NCBI RefSeq assembly: GCF_009870125.1
Contig: NC_046683.1
Location: forward strand, 40,625,869-40,689,868
Source of the DNA: Drosophila pseudoobscura
Taxonomy: Eukaryota > Arthropoda > Insecta > Diptera > Drosophilidae
Length of the DNA stretch: 64,000 nt
Reading direction: 5' to 3'
The stretch's first letter is position 1; each line of letters starts with the position of its first letter. Below are positions 23,735-36,200 of the stretch, piece after piece. The notes under the pieces were generated by a model. That model was not told the DNA's origin. It saw only the letters and a list, made by a program, of their open reading frames with translations, and did no database searches. Both the position numbers and the translations under genes were made by a program.

Positions 23735-26700
23735 GGATGATATTTCTAGATTATCTATAAGTTATATGGCGCTTCCATTTAGACCACATGCTTGGCCCCG
23801 TACGTGGCCACAATGAAAATCTTTCACCTGCGACCGCTAGTTGCTCCGAATCTTCTCCAATCAATTCCTGGCAAGAGCACGATGACAAATGGATTCATGT
23901 CGATTTTATGTATATTTAGTACAGCCAAACCAAGACATGTATTTACGGCGCTACAAATAAATCGTAGCATTGCGCATCAATTAGTCGGTGCTGCTCGAAA
24001 CAAAATATTGAGTTGCTTTGGATGTTTTGACAGAGTGATGAAGACGAGAACACTATTTTAATAAATTTTGCTTCGATACAACGAAACAGAAAGATTTTGT
24101 TGTTATTAAAATTACCTTTGAATGCCCCTTCACGATAGATGCCCGACAAATAACTGCCCAAAATTGAGGAATGGCAACTACCCAATAGTCATGCCTTTCA
24201 AAATGAATCAATCGAGTCGAAGAAGAGTCATGTTAAGAGTCCATTTTACGAATGATATTTATTGTTGTGGTTTGCTGTGATTTTAAATATTATAATTACT
24301 ATTAAGAAAAAATACGCGCTTCCATTTTTGTTTGTTGAACTCTTCCGATACAGCATCCTCTCCGTACTTCTGTACTTCTGCACATCTCTTCTACTACCTC
24401 CAAATTGTTCTTTATGTATACGATACGTAATACCCGCTTTGGTGAGTGTCGTGAGGAGCGAGGGTGTCGTGTGTGTGTGTGTGTGTGTGTGTGGGCAGGG
24501 GTGTACATTTCCGTTTGAGTGAGTGTAGTGGAGTGGAGTGGATTGGAGTGTGCCTTATAAGGAATACAATTATGTGTACAGTGCACATATAATACCATCA
24601 TTCAATTTGATTTTGCCACATTCACATTCATATCGTTTGGGATTAACTATACTTAATTATTTTTGACTTCGTGTTATTAGGGACCTTTAATCGCGTAAAC
24701 CTTTTACATAGGTCATTATTTATTATCTCCGTAGTCATCATATGTATATATTTTTTAAATTTTTCGTATTCGTTGCGTGAGTTTTGCATGTTAATACATA
24801 TATATATTCTGTATATGTTATACATATTCGTCGAATGCGGTCAAAATAAATATAAATCCACTAACTTAAGTACATGTTTTCTGTCTTTCGTGTATATATG
24901 TATATGTATATATGTAATGTCTTGAGCGGCGCACCTTAAGGTTTCAATGTTTTGGCATTTGAGTCTTGCAATCAAGTCTATTGCACAGTAGTTTCTAAAA
25001 TTGGGGCTACTAAATAAAACACAGGGGCGTACGGCACAGCATTAGATCCTGACACAGTGCTCTCTCTCTATCTCTGTGTTTATTTTGAGCTATTGGATAT
25101 ACATACATACATACATATCATAGACCTATTCATTTATATAGTATGAGTATCAGATATACTTTTAAAGTGTTTTATTTATTTTCGATTGAGTTCTTATGCT
25201 AACACACGCTTGAAAACGGATTTTTAATTCGTTGACATTGTTTCCGTTTTCACAAAAGAAAGGAATTGGCGCTGCGCTCTGCTGCGTACTCCTTATTCAT
25301 AGACATCGAAAATCGAACATTTTTGGGGAATGATTTGGTATATTTTACTCGTAATTGATACATACGTACATATATGAATCTGGTTTGGGTGCAACAAATT
25401 TCTCTTAATTCCGTGTGTTATAGTATGTGTATTAATTGTAAATAAGCTTTTTTAATACTGAAATTTAATACTGAAAGAACACGTACAATAAAAAATCTAT
25501 GATTGTGCAAGATATAACCACTTTCATTGACCCTTTCAGCCCATGCATCAGTGTGTACGTACTTAAATGCTAGGGTGCTAGGATGAACACTTCTCAATTA
25601 ACTATTTAAAAAAAAACATATTAATTTGCTAAAAACATATGCAGTCAAGGGTCCCGTAATACCCTGATCAGCCCGATCACGATTAAAAAGGATAAGGAAT
25701 GAACCAAAATGATCCAATAAGTATCTGCGCGCAGCGACGTTGTCCGGTCCGTCCGTCGCTGTTTCCGATCGATATACCAACACAGATATGGACAGACTAA
25801 CGTTCTACACGGTATGTTGCGGTATAATGCGGTAAATGCCTTCGGTTACATTTTTACATATGTATGTATTGCCCATTTGATAGGCGCATCGTTTAAACAA
25901 ATAACATTTTTGGTAGTCCAAAATGAACCACACCCTTTCCAAATCTTGATCCAACTTAAGGCCCTTTGGAAGGAGTATGTATGTACATAAGTGTGTGGTG
26001 TATGGTGTATGGTGTATGTTGTTTATGTGTTGTGTTTTTTTTAATATATTCATATATATTGGGATAAAATTAGCTAGTTGCCTTCTATAACAAAAATAAG
26101 TAAAATATTTTCATTATTTTTGTATCTTGATGAGCTATATATATATAGAACTATCAGTCTCACGTCCCATACCAAGGTAATAATAAAAATCTTTTGACAT
26201 ACATATTTTTAACGTACATACGTAGATCCTGTACATATGCATAATAATTAGTTATAATGTGTTCTTGTGTGCCGTGTTGTGCCTTGCGTACTTTGTGGAT
26301 GAGTAGTATGTACTACGTGTAGGTGTGTGACCAGACCTGGAGTATGGGTCCTTTCCTGGCCTAAAAGATAGGATAGACAGCTAGCTGCTTTGGCTACTTT
26401 AACATATACACAGACACAGATTAAAATATGCATGCAAATCTGATTCTGACTCTGACTCTGATATCTGATCGGATATACTGAAGCTTAGCGCTTGCTTGGG
26501 TTTAAGTTGGAACCTCTCCTCTCCGCTCCGCCGCTGACAGACAGAGTCTAGTGCAATATATTCGTGCTCTCATGGGGGGTTTCTCATTCACCTTCTTATA
26601 GCTTATGTGCGATTTCATCGGAACAACAACAAGGGGACATACAGCAAGTACATCGGATGTAAGCAAATACATACATACATACATACATAAAAACATTGAT

Positions 26701-27219
26701 CTTATTCGGCTTGTTGCCTTCGTTAACGAGTATTTACGAGGATACGCGGATACACAAACTTGTGATTACACGCGTAATGTTACAGTTTTTTGATTTTCGA
26801 TTCAAATTCGTATTCGTATTCGTTCTTCATTTTCATTTTCATTTTCATTTTGACAACACCTAACGTCCATACATCGATCGCATGCTGAATTAATGCACGT
26901 TAAACATTTATGTTCGAAAATTAAATGCTAGATGCTAGACACAAGTACTGGGGTAAGGGGCTACTGATCGCCCTTACACATACGGGAAAAGTTTTTAGTG
27001 ACACTCAAGTTTCGTTTTTGTGTTTGAGAGAGATGACTCGTGTTATGTACGCGGACGTGAAATTATTTGAGCAGTAGTATCTAGGGGTAGGTAGCTTTTT
27101 GTATTGACCACATATGTAGATAGATTTGGAGCCCTATCTGGGTAACCGAGACCACCTGAAGACTGCTGTGATGATTAAATGTCAATTTTTGTTTCGTTCC
27201 ACGCCAATTTCCAGTTGTG
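23735..27219. other. Intergenic region between hfw and the p140Cap-like gene
   Basis: AT-rich with no supported gene. It contains a GT repeat (about 24470-24492), GGAGTG repeats near 24525-24550 and ATAC/TATG simple sequence. It includes the 3' UTR of the minus-strand p140Cap-like gene below 27220. I see no transposon ends here. Confidence 0.5.
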
Positions 27220-30200
27220 TTAAAGTATCTCCGTCTCGTACACCTGTTTGGTGGTCGTTGTGGCTGTTTGGTGTTGAGAGTTTGCAGCAGCAGCGACCGC
27301 ACCAGACGACCCTACCACTCCACCACCAACAGCGCCGCCGATCACACCGCTCGTAGCATCACTGACCAACACACCATTGGTAGCCGCGGCAGACGCCGCC
27401 GCCGCAGCCGCGGCTCCACTAGCTTCGCAGGCCAAGCTCAATGCAGCGATTTTCTGCTGAATATTTGTCTCGCTGCCGAGCTTACGCAACGTGTTATTCC
27501 CGCCGCCGGCCCCAGCAGCCATGTCCTGCGACGAGGGGCAGGTAACATCGACCGAGGGAAGCTTGCTCATTTTCTGCAAACGCTGATATTGCTCTTGCAG
27601 CAACTTTTGCTTCTTAAGTAACTCCTGGTGGCGCATCTCAAGTGCCACCTGGCGTTGCACATGATCGTTACCGGACTCATTGCCACTGGAGTTGTCGCCG
27701 CTTGATGTGTCGCCACCGGCGACAACCGAGGAGTCTATTCCGATTGAATTGACATTGGCATTTGAGTGGGCATTGGAATTAGCATTGGCCGCTGCCGTTG
27801 CTGCTGCTGTTGGTGCGGAAGCTATGTTCTGTGGCACGTTTGGGCTGGTTGGACTGGCCAGTGGACTGCGTGAGCTGGTGCGTGGCGGCGGTGGTGGCGG
27901 TATGCGTTTGTGGCCCACTTTCGTTATCAGATCAGCATTTCGCTCGGGTACGGGTGGCTTGTTGTTGCTGCTGCTGCTGCCGATGCCGCCACCATTGGCC
28001 AGATTTGGATCGCTGGGTCGTGGCCCAGTAGGTGGTGGTAACTGAAGTTCGCTGTCCGACTCGCTGGGATAGGAATGCAGCCGTCGCAAGCTGCCCATGT
28101 TTGTGTGCACCATGAGCTGCTGCTGCTGTTGTTGTTGTTGTTGTTGTGATTGCAGCTGCAGCTGCGACTGCGACTGCTGATGGGTGAGCACGCCTCGCTG
28201 TACTGGCACAGAGCCGGTGGCCACAGCAATGACCATGCTGCTAGTGGTGGCCTGTTGCATATTGATGTTGGCCTCCGTGTAGAGACGGGCCTGCGATATT
28301 TGCGTGGTGACGGTGCTTTGTACTGCGGCCTCTGCGCTAGCGCTTTCATCAGATGCCGAATCTTCGGGGCGAATCTACAGGAAGAGACTTGGGACATTTG
28401 AGTTCCGTTTCAGATCGGAATCAGGGCTAGGGGATGGTGCTTAATGCTCTTACCTCGTATTGTTGCTGGTGTTGCTGCTGCTGCTGTTGCTGCTGCTGTT
28501 GTTGGGCTATGGGCTTAGAGAACGTCTTGAGCTCGTCTAGCAGAGCATCGAGTGCGTTTTCGGGTGCGAGTCCCCCGCTGATAGCGAACGACCCCATCCT
28601 GGGTGTTGGGATTGGCTATAATAACACACATACACACAGAAAATTTGGTAGTAAAATAAACGATTATGTGCGGCTCCCGCTGGTGGCGGGAAATGCGAAG
28701 GCAACGTATAGTAATTATGTACATAAGAAGTGAATAACACCACACATATAGATACATATATGGTAATTACGTACTCCTATGGCACAATTATTCTCGCAAA
28801 AGATAGTAGTCAGAAGTAGTAGTACATATACATATACACATATCTGATACAGACTAACCCATCAATGAAACATACAGGTATACATAGCTAAAGAAAAACA
28901 GTGCGGCAGAGGCCGTGGCGTCTTTAACGAGTGCAAGGTGCATAGAGAACAGTATTCATGCAGTGCCATACTAAATTCAATTATTAGAAAACATATATAA
29001 TTGCAAGACAATATACACATAGATAGTAGATGTAAGGATGCGATGTATCATATCTGCAGCAAACATTAGGCAATCATCGTTATCATGATAAGCAAGCATT
29101 CGATTAAGCGTTGTACAAAGGTGGTAGTAGTTGGAAGAGTCTCTCTATATGGTCTATATATATAAGAATGTCGGGTTTATAGAAGGGCATCATCAGCGGA
29201 GCCTAAATTTGAAAACTTAGGGCAGGGGAAATGTGTGCTTTCGAATGGTCGAATGGAGGAGTGGGTGATTTATACATTTTGAGTAAAAGAGAAGCTCTAA
29301 ATAACAAACAAAGACGCAAATCATATATCCAAAAAGGAATTGTACCCCGATTTTCCGAATGCAGAATGCAGAATAATACAGGTAGTATATGAGAAAGTTC
29401 TGTGTGTATGTATGTGTGTGTGTGTGTGGCCTATAGGTATATGTGGTGGTTTTGAGCAGTTAACAGTTAATAGTTATTTCTCTATAACTATTTTTCGCCT
29501 TATCTCTCTGAGTGTTGATGCTTATGAGTGAGAGAAGGCAACACGCTTAAAGATTGATTTGATTTGATTGATGATGGGTTGATAGGGCGATTGGGTTGAT
29601 AGATGGTTGAAACTTCAAAGACAACAATCGATGAGTGAGAACAGTGACTGAACAGTGATGACTGTTTGCATATATTTGTTTTTTTTTTTTTTTGTTTTGA
29701 CTGCAATTCAATTGGCCGCTCGATTGTCTGATTAGGAGATTAATAGTTAACAGCTAAAATGGTTACAGATTTCGGTTTTGGGTTTGGGGTTTCGGGATGG
29801 TTATCAGGTTTTCAGGTGATGTTTTGACGGGGGAAGTGGGAAACTGGGAAATTGGGAAAGTGGCGGTGTGTACATACATAAGCAAGGGTACATACATATA
29901 CATACATATTCTCTAATTTGTATATATATACACACACATATGCGCTCTTCTCAACTACAAAGTATCATTAAAAATTAAATTAAATAGATTCGAATGTACG
30001 AGTACGAGTACGAGTACGAGTATGTGTGTGTGTGTGTGGTGTCACGACTCAGCGCAAGGAGTGGTCCATTTTGATTAATATAAAACATTAAACACTTAAT
30101 TAACGGAAACCAAGAGGGGGGTACAAATTGTATGTATGTATATCAGCATAATCGTTTCGTATATGTCTGTATGCATGTATGGAATGTATGTATGCCGCGT

Positions 30201-33200
30201 GTGCCACTTCCTGCCTATTAATTATCAGACATTCACTATAGAGCAGCAGGCCCCCCTCCTAATGTGAACGTACACCCGGTGTCCCGATGTTACGAGTAAG
30301 TTCATTAGATTCGAGTACTTGTAGTTTATTGCACCTCTTCCGCACATGCAAATACAATTCAAATATGATCATTTTTGGTGCAGTTGTTGGCAGAGTTTTG
30401 ATGGAACAAACATACATACTATAGTAAGGTTCTAGGCATTACAACAGAGGTGGGCAATGCTACCATTTCTCCGAGAGGTTTCTCCGCTGCTCCGTCAGAC
30501 GGCTGCAAAAGCAAAACGTACGCAATGCTCGACTGAGATTCGAGGGACCGAAATCCAAAAACAAAGTACACGTAGTGTACGCGACCGGGACTCGGGATGG
30601 AGACTGAAAAAAAAATTATACGCAGTGTGTGGTAGCTGCTCGAATCGAGCCTCGTTTGGTTCTGTTGTTCTGCTCCCAAAGCCAAACACCACTGCATTAC
30701 AGTAAGGGATTCGAACTATTGACAATCACCAGACAATGCCACGAATGAGAGTAGTACCATATGGACATTTGAGTGGAAGACAGGAGCGAACACCAAAATA
30801 CGATTTGCAAAGCAATTTACGTGAACGAAAGAAGGACGCAAATTTGAGTGAATGGTCGATCACATCGGTGTGTCTCTTTGTATTCCATGTGGTGTGTAAT
30901 TAGAGGATCAAATCTCGTATGATAGGTAATATTCACATTTGGTTTTTTGCATTGTCTTTTGAGTGCGCTTGAAGAGCAGATAAATCTAAAAAAAATCGAC
31001 CCCCAGGCACTCGATATAACGCACTTACAATGTAATATATGTAGTAGCTGACCCTTAAATAATGCTTCCTCCATGGTTACTCACTGCCTAGGGGACTCGT
31101 GTTGCTGTGTTGCGAACGAATTCGGGAAAGCGGAAACGGGATCGGGTTCAGGTTAAGGTTGTTGGCTCAGGAAGTGGATCTCCTTTTGGATGGACTTAAG
31201 AAGGACTTTAAGGGGATCTTAAATGGTGAGCACACACAGTCAGTCACACACATATGTTGCGATACAAATACATTGATATTGGTATAAATCGGTACACATA
31301 CATATAGTATATAGTATACATTTAGTATACGTATACTGGTTGAGAAGAAGGTTGCAGTGGTTCAGATTTCAGATTGTTGGGTGCGTTTCTTCTGGTTTTC
31401 TGGTGGCTTATGGATAGCTTTGATGAGTTTTTTATATGGTTTTTGGTTTTTGGTTTTTGTTTGATTTTTAGTACGAGTATTAGTTTTAGTTAGAAGTTTA
31501 TAGCAGTAGTAAGTAGTATACAAAATATAAACTAGTATGTTTAATGCAGAGCAAATTATGTTTAGCAAAAAGAAAATTGACTTAGTTTTTATGATTTTTT
31601 CGTTTCATTTTTTCATTTTGGTATTTGGTATTCGGTTTTGTTTTTGTTTTTTTTTTTGGTTGTAAAATTTTCTTTATATTTGGATTTTTCAGTCATTACT
31701 CAGTAATTGCCTCTTTGAAGTTTGAACTCCATCGCCAGTTAAACTATGTGGGTTGTAGAGTTGTTGTTGGGAAACGATAATCAAAAAATGTTTGAGAAAA
31801 GGCAAGAACAAGAAGAAAACGAAGGTAAACCTCATTTTATAAGACGTTAAGCTTTGGATAAATTCAACTTTTGTGTGATCTGTTTCTGTTTTTTATTATT
31901 ATTTTTCATATATATATTTTTTTTTGGTTTCTGTTTGGCTTTTGTCAGCTTATGGTGAGATGATAGTAGGATTGAGATTTGATCGATACTTGGATTATAT
32001 TGATAGTGTTTGCTAACTATTTGTTGATGCAATTTGTAATTGTAATTGCCATTTGTAAACGGTAATTGTAATAGGTTTAGGGGTAGTGGTTGGTTGGTTG
32101 TATGTAATGAGTGTTCAAATACCTAATGTGTAAGACCCAACAAAGGCAAAAGCTCAGTACAGTACAGTAGTTAGCTTGCAGGATGATTGGTAGGAGGGAG
32201 TTAGGGCTAAGGGTTATCTATATATATATATATATATCGGCGAAGCTATATCGCGTTGGTGTTTTTAGCGGTGCGCTTTGCTTTTGCTGAGTAACATTCT
32301 CTCAACTAAAAACATTTTTCTTTCTAGGAATTGTAATTGAATTCAATTTGATTTGGTTTCTGGTTTCTGGTTACACTTGAAACTCTCGTTGAATGCATTT
32401 GGTTGATTGAATAGTTGGAATGGTTGGTTGGTTGGTTGGTTGGGTGTGAAATGATAGATGAACCAAAACACTATTTATTATAAACAACAGCCAATTGCAA
32501 CTTATTCATAAGGTAATCGCACAAAATATATAAACCAAAACTACAAACGAATAAAAGTTAAGTAATCAAGGTCATTTCAGTTTCGATACAACTATGTAAG
32601 TGGTTTCTCTGTGGTTATTTTTATTTTGTATTCGTATAAATTTTCTTTGCTTTGCACAGAAATCTCAAATCTCAAATGATAAATCGCCGTTGGAGGAGTT
32701 TTTGAAATGGTTGGAGGAGGTTGTTGGTTGATGTGAAAAATGAGCTCAAAACTAAACTACAGCAGGACTCTCGGTCTCTCGGTACTTGTTGTCGTTAATC
32801 AGTATTGCCATTCGATTTAGATGACAGCGACTTCCCCTCCGAGTGAGACGTTGTCGGAGGAGGAAGGAGACAGACGGAACAGAGTGGACTTCTACGGGAT
32901 ACGAAAAGATGAGCAGTCGCGGGCTTAGTAGCTTCGTGTTTCGTGTGGTACATCCACAGTACCGAAGATCCACGAAGATAACGAGCCTGGACTGGAGCAG
33001 TGCTCCAGTGCGCGGTGAGAGGTGGTTTCGAAAATGAAAGCATAGCAAAACTCGATACATGATATGGTAGGACGAAAGCAATCTATTGTATGCAATCTCT
33101 GCGATAGAAATAGTAGTGGAAACAATACTTTTATACATATGTCTATATAATCATGACACGTTATGTAGCAGTATTATATGTATATAAGTATATCGATATA

Positions 33201-36200
33201 TGGATAAGGATATGGATATGGACATGTGGGCCTTTTGGCATCGCAAATTTCGCTTGGATCTTGACTTTGGACTTTGGACTTGGAACTAGCTCTGTGTAAC
33301 TGTCTCAGCACAACGGGGGTCGTCGTCGACCCGTCTCTCTCTCTCTTTCTCTCTCCCCTGCGACCTTCCGCATGTTGCACTTTTGCACTTACCTTATCGG
33401 GCGCCGAAATGTCCGCAGACCGTGGTGGCTCTTCGCTGATTGCCGGCTCATTAGGCGGCAGACGCTGCTCCTGCACGCTTGCCAAACTATAGGATGGTGG
33501 ATAAAGGGGGATGGATCAGATTAGCTATGGCTCCACTAAAGGAGGGGTGCGTGAAAAGCGACTTAGCGAGCGGCTACAAACCGTTTAAGCGTCACCAATG
33601 TCCCAGTTAGCTTCTTGCAGCGCCGCAGCGCCGACTCCAAGCGGTCGGGCTCTTCTTTGAGGAACTTTTCTTCGCGCACCACCTTCTCCATTTCGCTGGA
33701 CAGAATGCAGCGCAAGCCATTCGACAGAGACGGAAACTTGAGCTTGAGTTCGGCCACCGTTTTGCTGCAAAAATAACAGCAACAAAAATTGCAAAAACAT
33801 CTGGCATAAGGGCATGGTAGATTTGTTACCTGGCGCGGCTCAACACCAGAGCCATGTCCTCCACAGCGGTCATGTTGACCCGTGTGCGCCGATTGATCAC
33901 CTCACCGCGTAAATTCTCCACCGACGCCTCGAGGTCACTAAGATCCTTTTCCAGGCGTATGACCTCCTGCTTGTACAGCTCCTCCTCGCGCGAAACTCGC
34001 GTGGCATCTTGATCGCCCTGATGGCCCCAGAAGCTGCCGCTGCTCGCCAGCAGAGTGGCACGAATGCGCATAAATGTACCCTTGATGTCCTCCCGAACGG
34101 CTACTGCCTGGGCCTGGGACAGACGCCGCAGGGTGCGCACCTCCATGCGAAGGTCCTTGGCTTTCTTCTGCAGCCCACGCAGGTGATTGTAGACCTCGGG
34201 GGCCAGCGTTATGTCCGCCCGGTAGTTGGGATGTGCTGTCTGGGCCAGCACAATCGGCTTGGGTGGTGGAGGGGGCTTCAGGCGATCGCGCTCTGTGAAG
34301 GTATCGTGGGACAATAAATCAATTGACTTGGATTTACGGCAAGAGTGCAGACTAGTGACTCGGCTAGTGACTCAAATTGAGATAGTGATAGTAACTGTGG
34401 TCATTGTTGCATGCGTGGCTTGTGTGTCGGGATGTGGAGAGGCTGTGGAGGTTGATCTCTTACCTTGTGATGATGTGCGTGGTAGGGTGGACGACTTGAT
34501 TGCCGGCTTGGTAGGTTTCGTATCAGCTGTCCGTATCACAGGTCCGTTTCAGTTGCGTGACAAAAGAATGGGAAACATTTGGTATTGTACGATTTTCTTG
34601 ACATTGTGTCTAAGGATGCAAGGCCTAAGTTGCCAATGGCAAGCACCCTTCCCCCCCTGTACATATAATATTTCCAATGTCAAATCCACCTTTGGGCATT
34701 GAAGAATATGGAAATAGTATGCGCAAACAACAATAAGGAAAGCCTTCGACTCTTGGCTGAGGCTTTTAATACCCCTGCTGATGAATAGCAATATGATTTC
34801 TGATTCTCTTCGTACCGGAGATCACAAATAACTATTAATTGAAAAGAAACAACCTATCCTGGAACACCATATACTTTTATTACCAAATTTTTTTGAAATA
34901 AATTGTTTTAAACCCCTTTTTTTTATTTTTATACCCGATACTCAAAATGAGTATTGGGGTATATTAGATTTGTGGTAAAAGTGGATGTGTGTAACGTCCA
35001 GAAGGAATCGTTTCCGACCCTATAAAGTATATATATTCTTGATCAGCATCAATAGCCGAGTCGATTGAGCCATGTCTGTCTGTCCGTCTGTCCGTCTGTC
35101 CGTCTGTCCGTCCGTCCGTCTGTCCGTCCCCTTCAGCGCCTAATGCTCAAAGACTATAAGAGCTAGAGCAACGATGTTTTGGATCCAGACTTCTGTGATA
35201 TGTCACTGCTCCAAAAATATTTCAAAACTTTGCCCCGCTCACTTCCGCCCCCACAAAGGGCGAAAATCTGTGGCATCCACAATTTCGACGATACGAGAAA
35301 ACTAAAAACGCAGAATCGTAGAAGATGACTATATCTTACAGAGTGCAAAATCTGAACCAGATCGTATAATTATTACAGCCAGAATCACGAAAACAATTTC
35401 ACTCTTTCTCGCTCTGTCTCACTCTAACACACAGGTTTCATGGTCGGTTTTGCCAATTGCAAAATATGAGCTCAAGGATCTCAGAACCTATAAGAGCCAG
35501 AGCAACCAAATTTGGTATCCACACTCCTGTGATATCGGACCTTGACCGTTTCATGTCCAAATTTCGCCACACCTCCTTCCGCCCCCGCAAAGGACGAAAA
35601 TCTGAGGCAACCACAAATCTCAGAGACTATTAAGGCTAGAGTAACCAAATTTGGTACACACACTCCTTTAAGATGTCACTATAAAACGTATATCTCAGAA
35701 TTTCGCCCCACCCCCATCCGCCCCCACAAAGGACGAAAATCTGTTGCATCCAGAATATTGCAGATTCGAGAAAACTAAAAACGCAGAATCATAGATAATG
35801 ACCATATCTATTAGATTGCTGAATCTGGATCAGATCAGATCACTTTTATAGCCAAAAGGAACAAATCAATTTGCAGTGGCTACGCAGCGCGTGACGTCAC
35901 GCTCAGACTGATTTCCTGTCTCTCTCGCACGCACTCTTTATCGTGTCGTTTAATATTAGCGGCGTCTGCCGGAGGAGAGCCATACTGACTTAGTATCGGG
36001 TATAACCGTAGAGTTGCGGTGTCCGCAGCAACTCACAACGTTCCACCTCGTTTTATTTATTATAAATTCTTAAAATACAAATTGAATTCAAATATATTTC
36101 TTTTCTCTCGAAAAATTATATTTACATTTAAAACCCTTTTGTCCCTAAATGACATATGTATGTATGTCAATTACTTGCATTCAGAGTTCTCATAATTTCG

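Noticed and set aside
32795..33043. Possible alternative terminal exon of the p140Cap-like gene
   Set aside because: Three overlapping frames are open with none clearly coding, and exons 14 and 15 join in phase without it.
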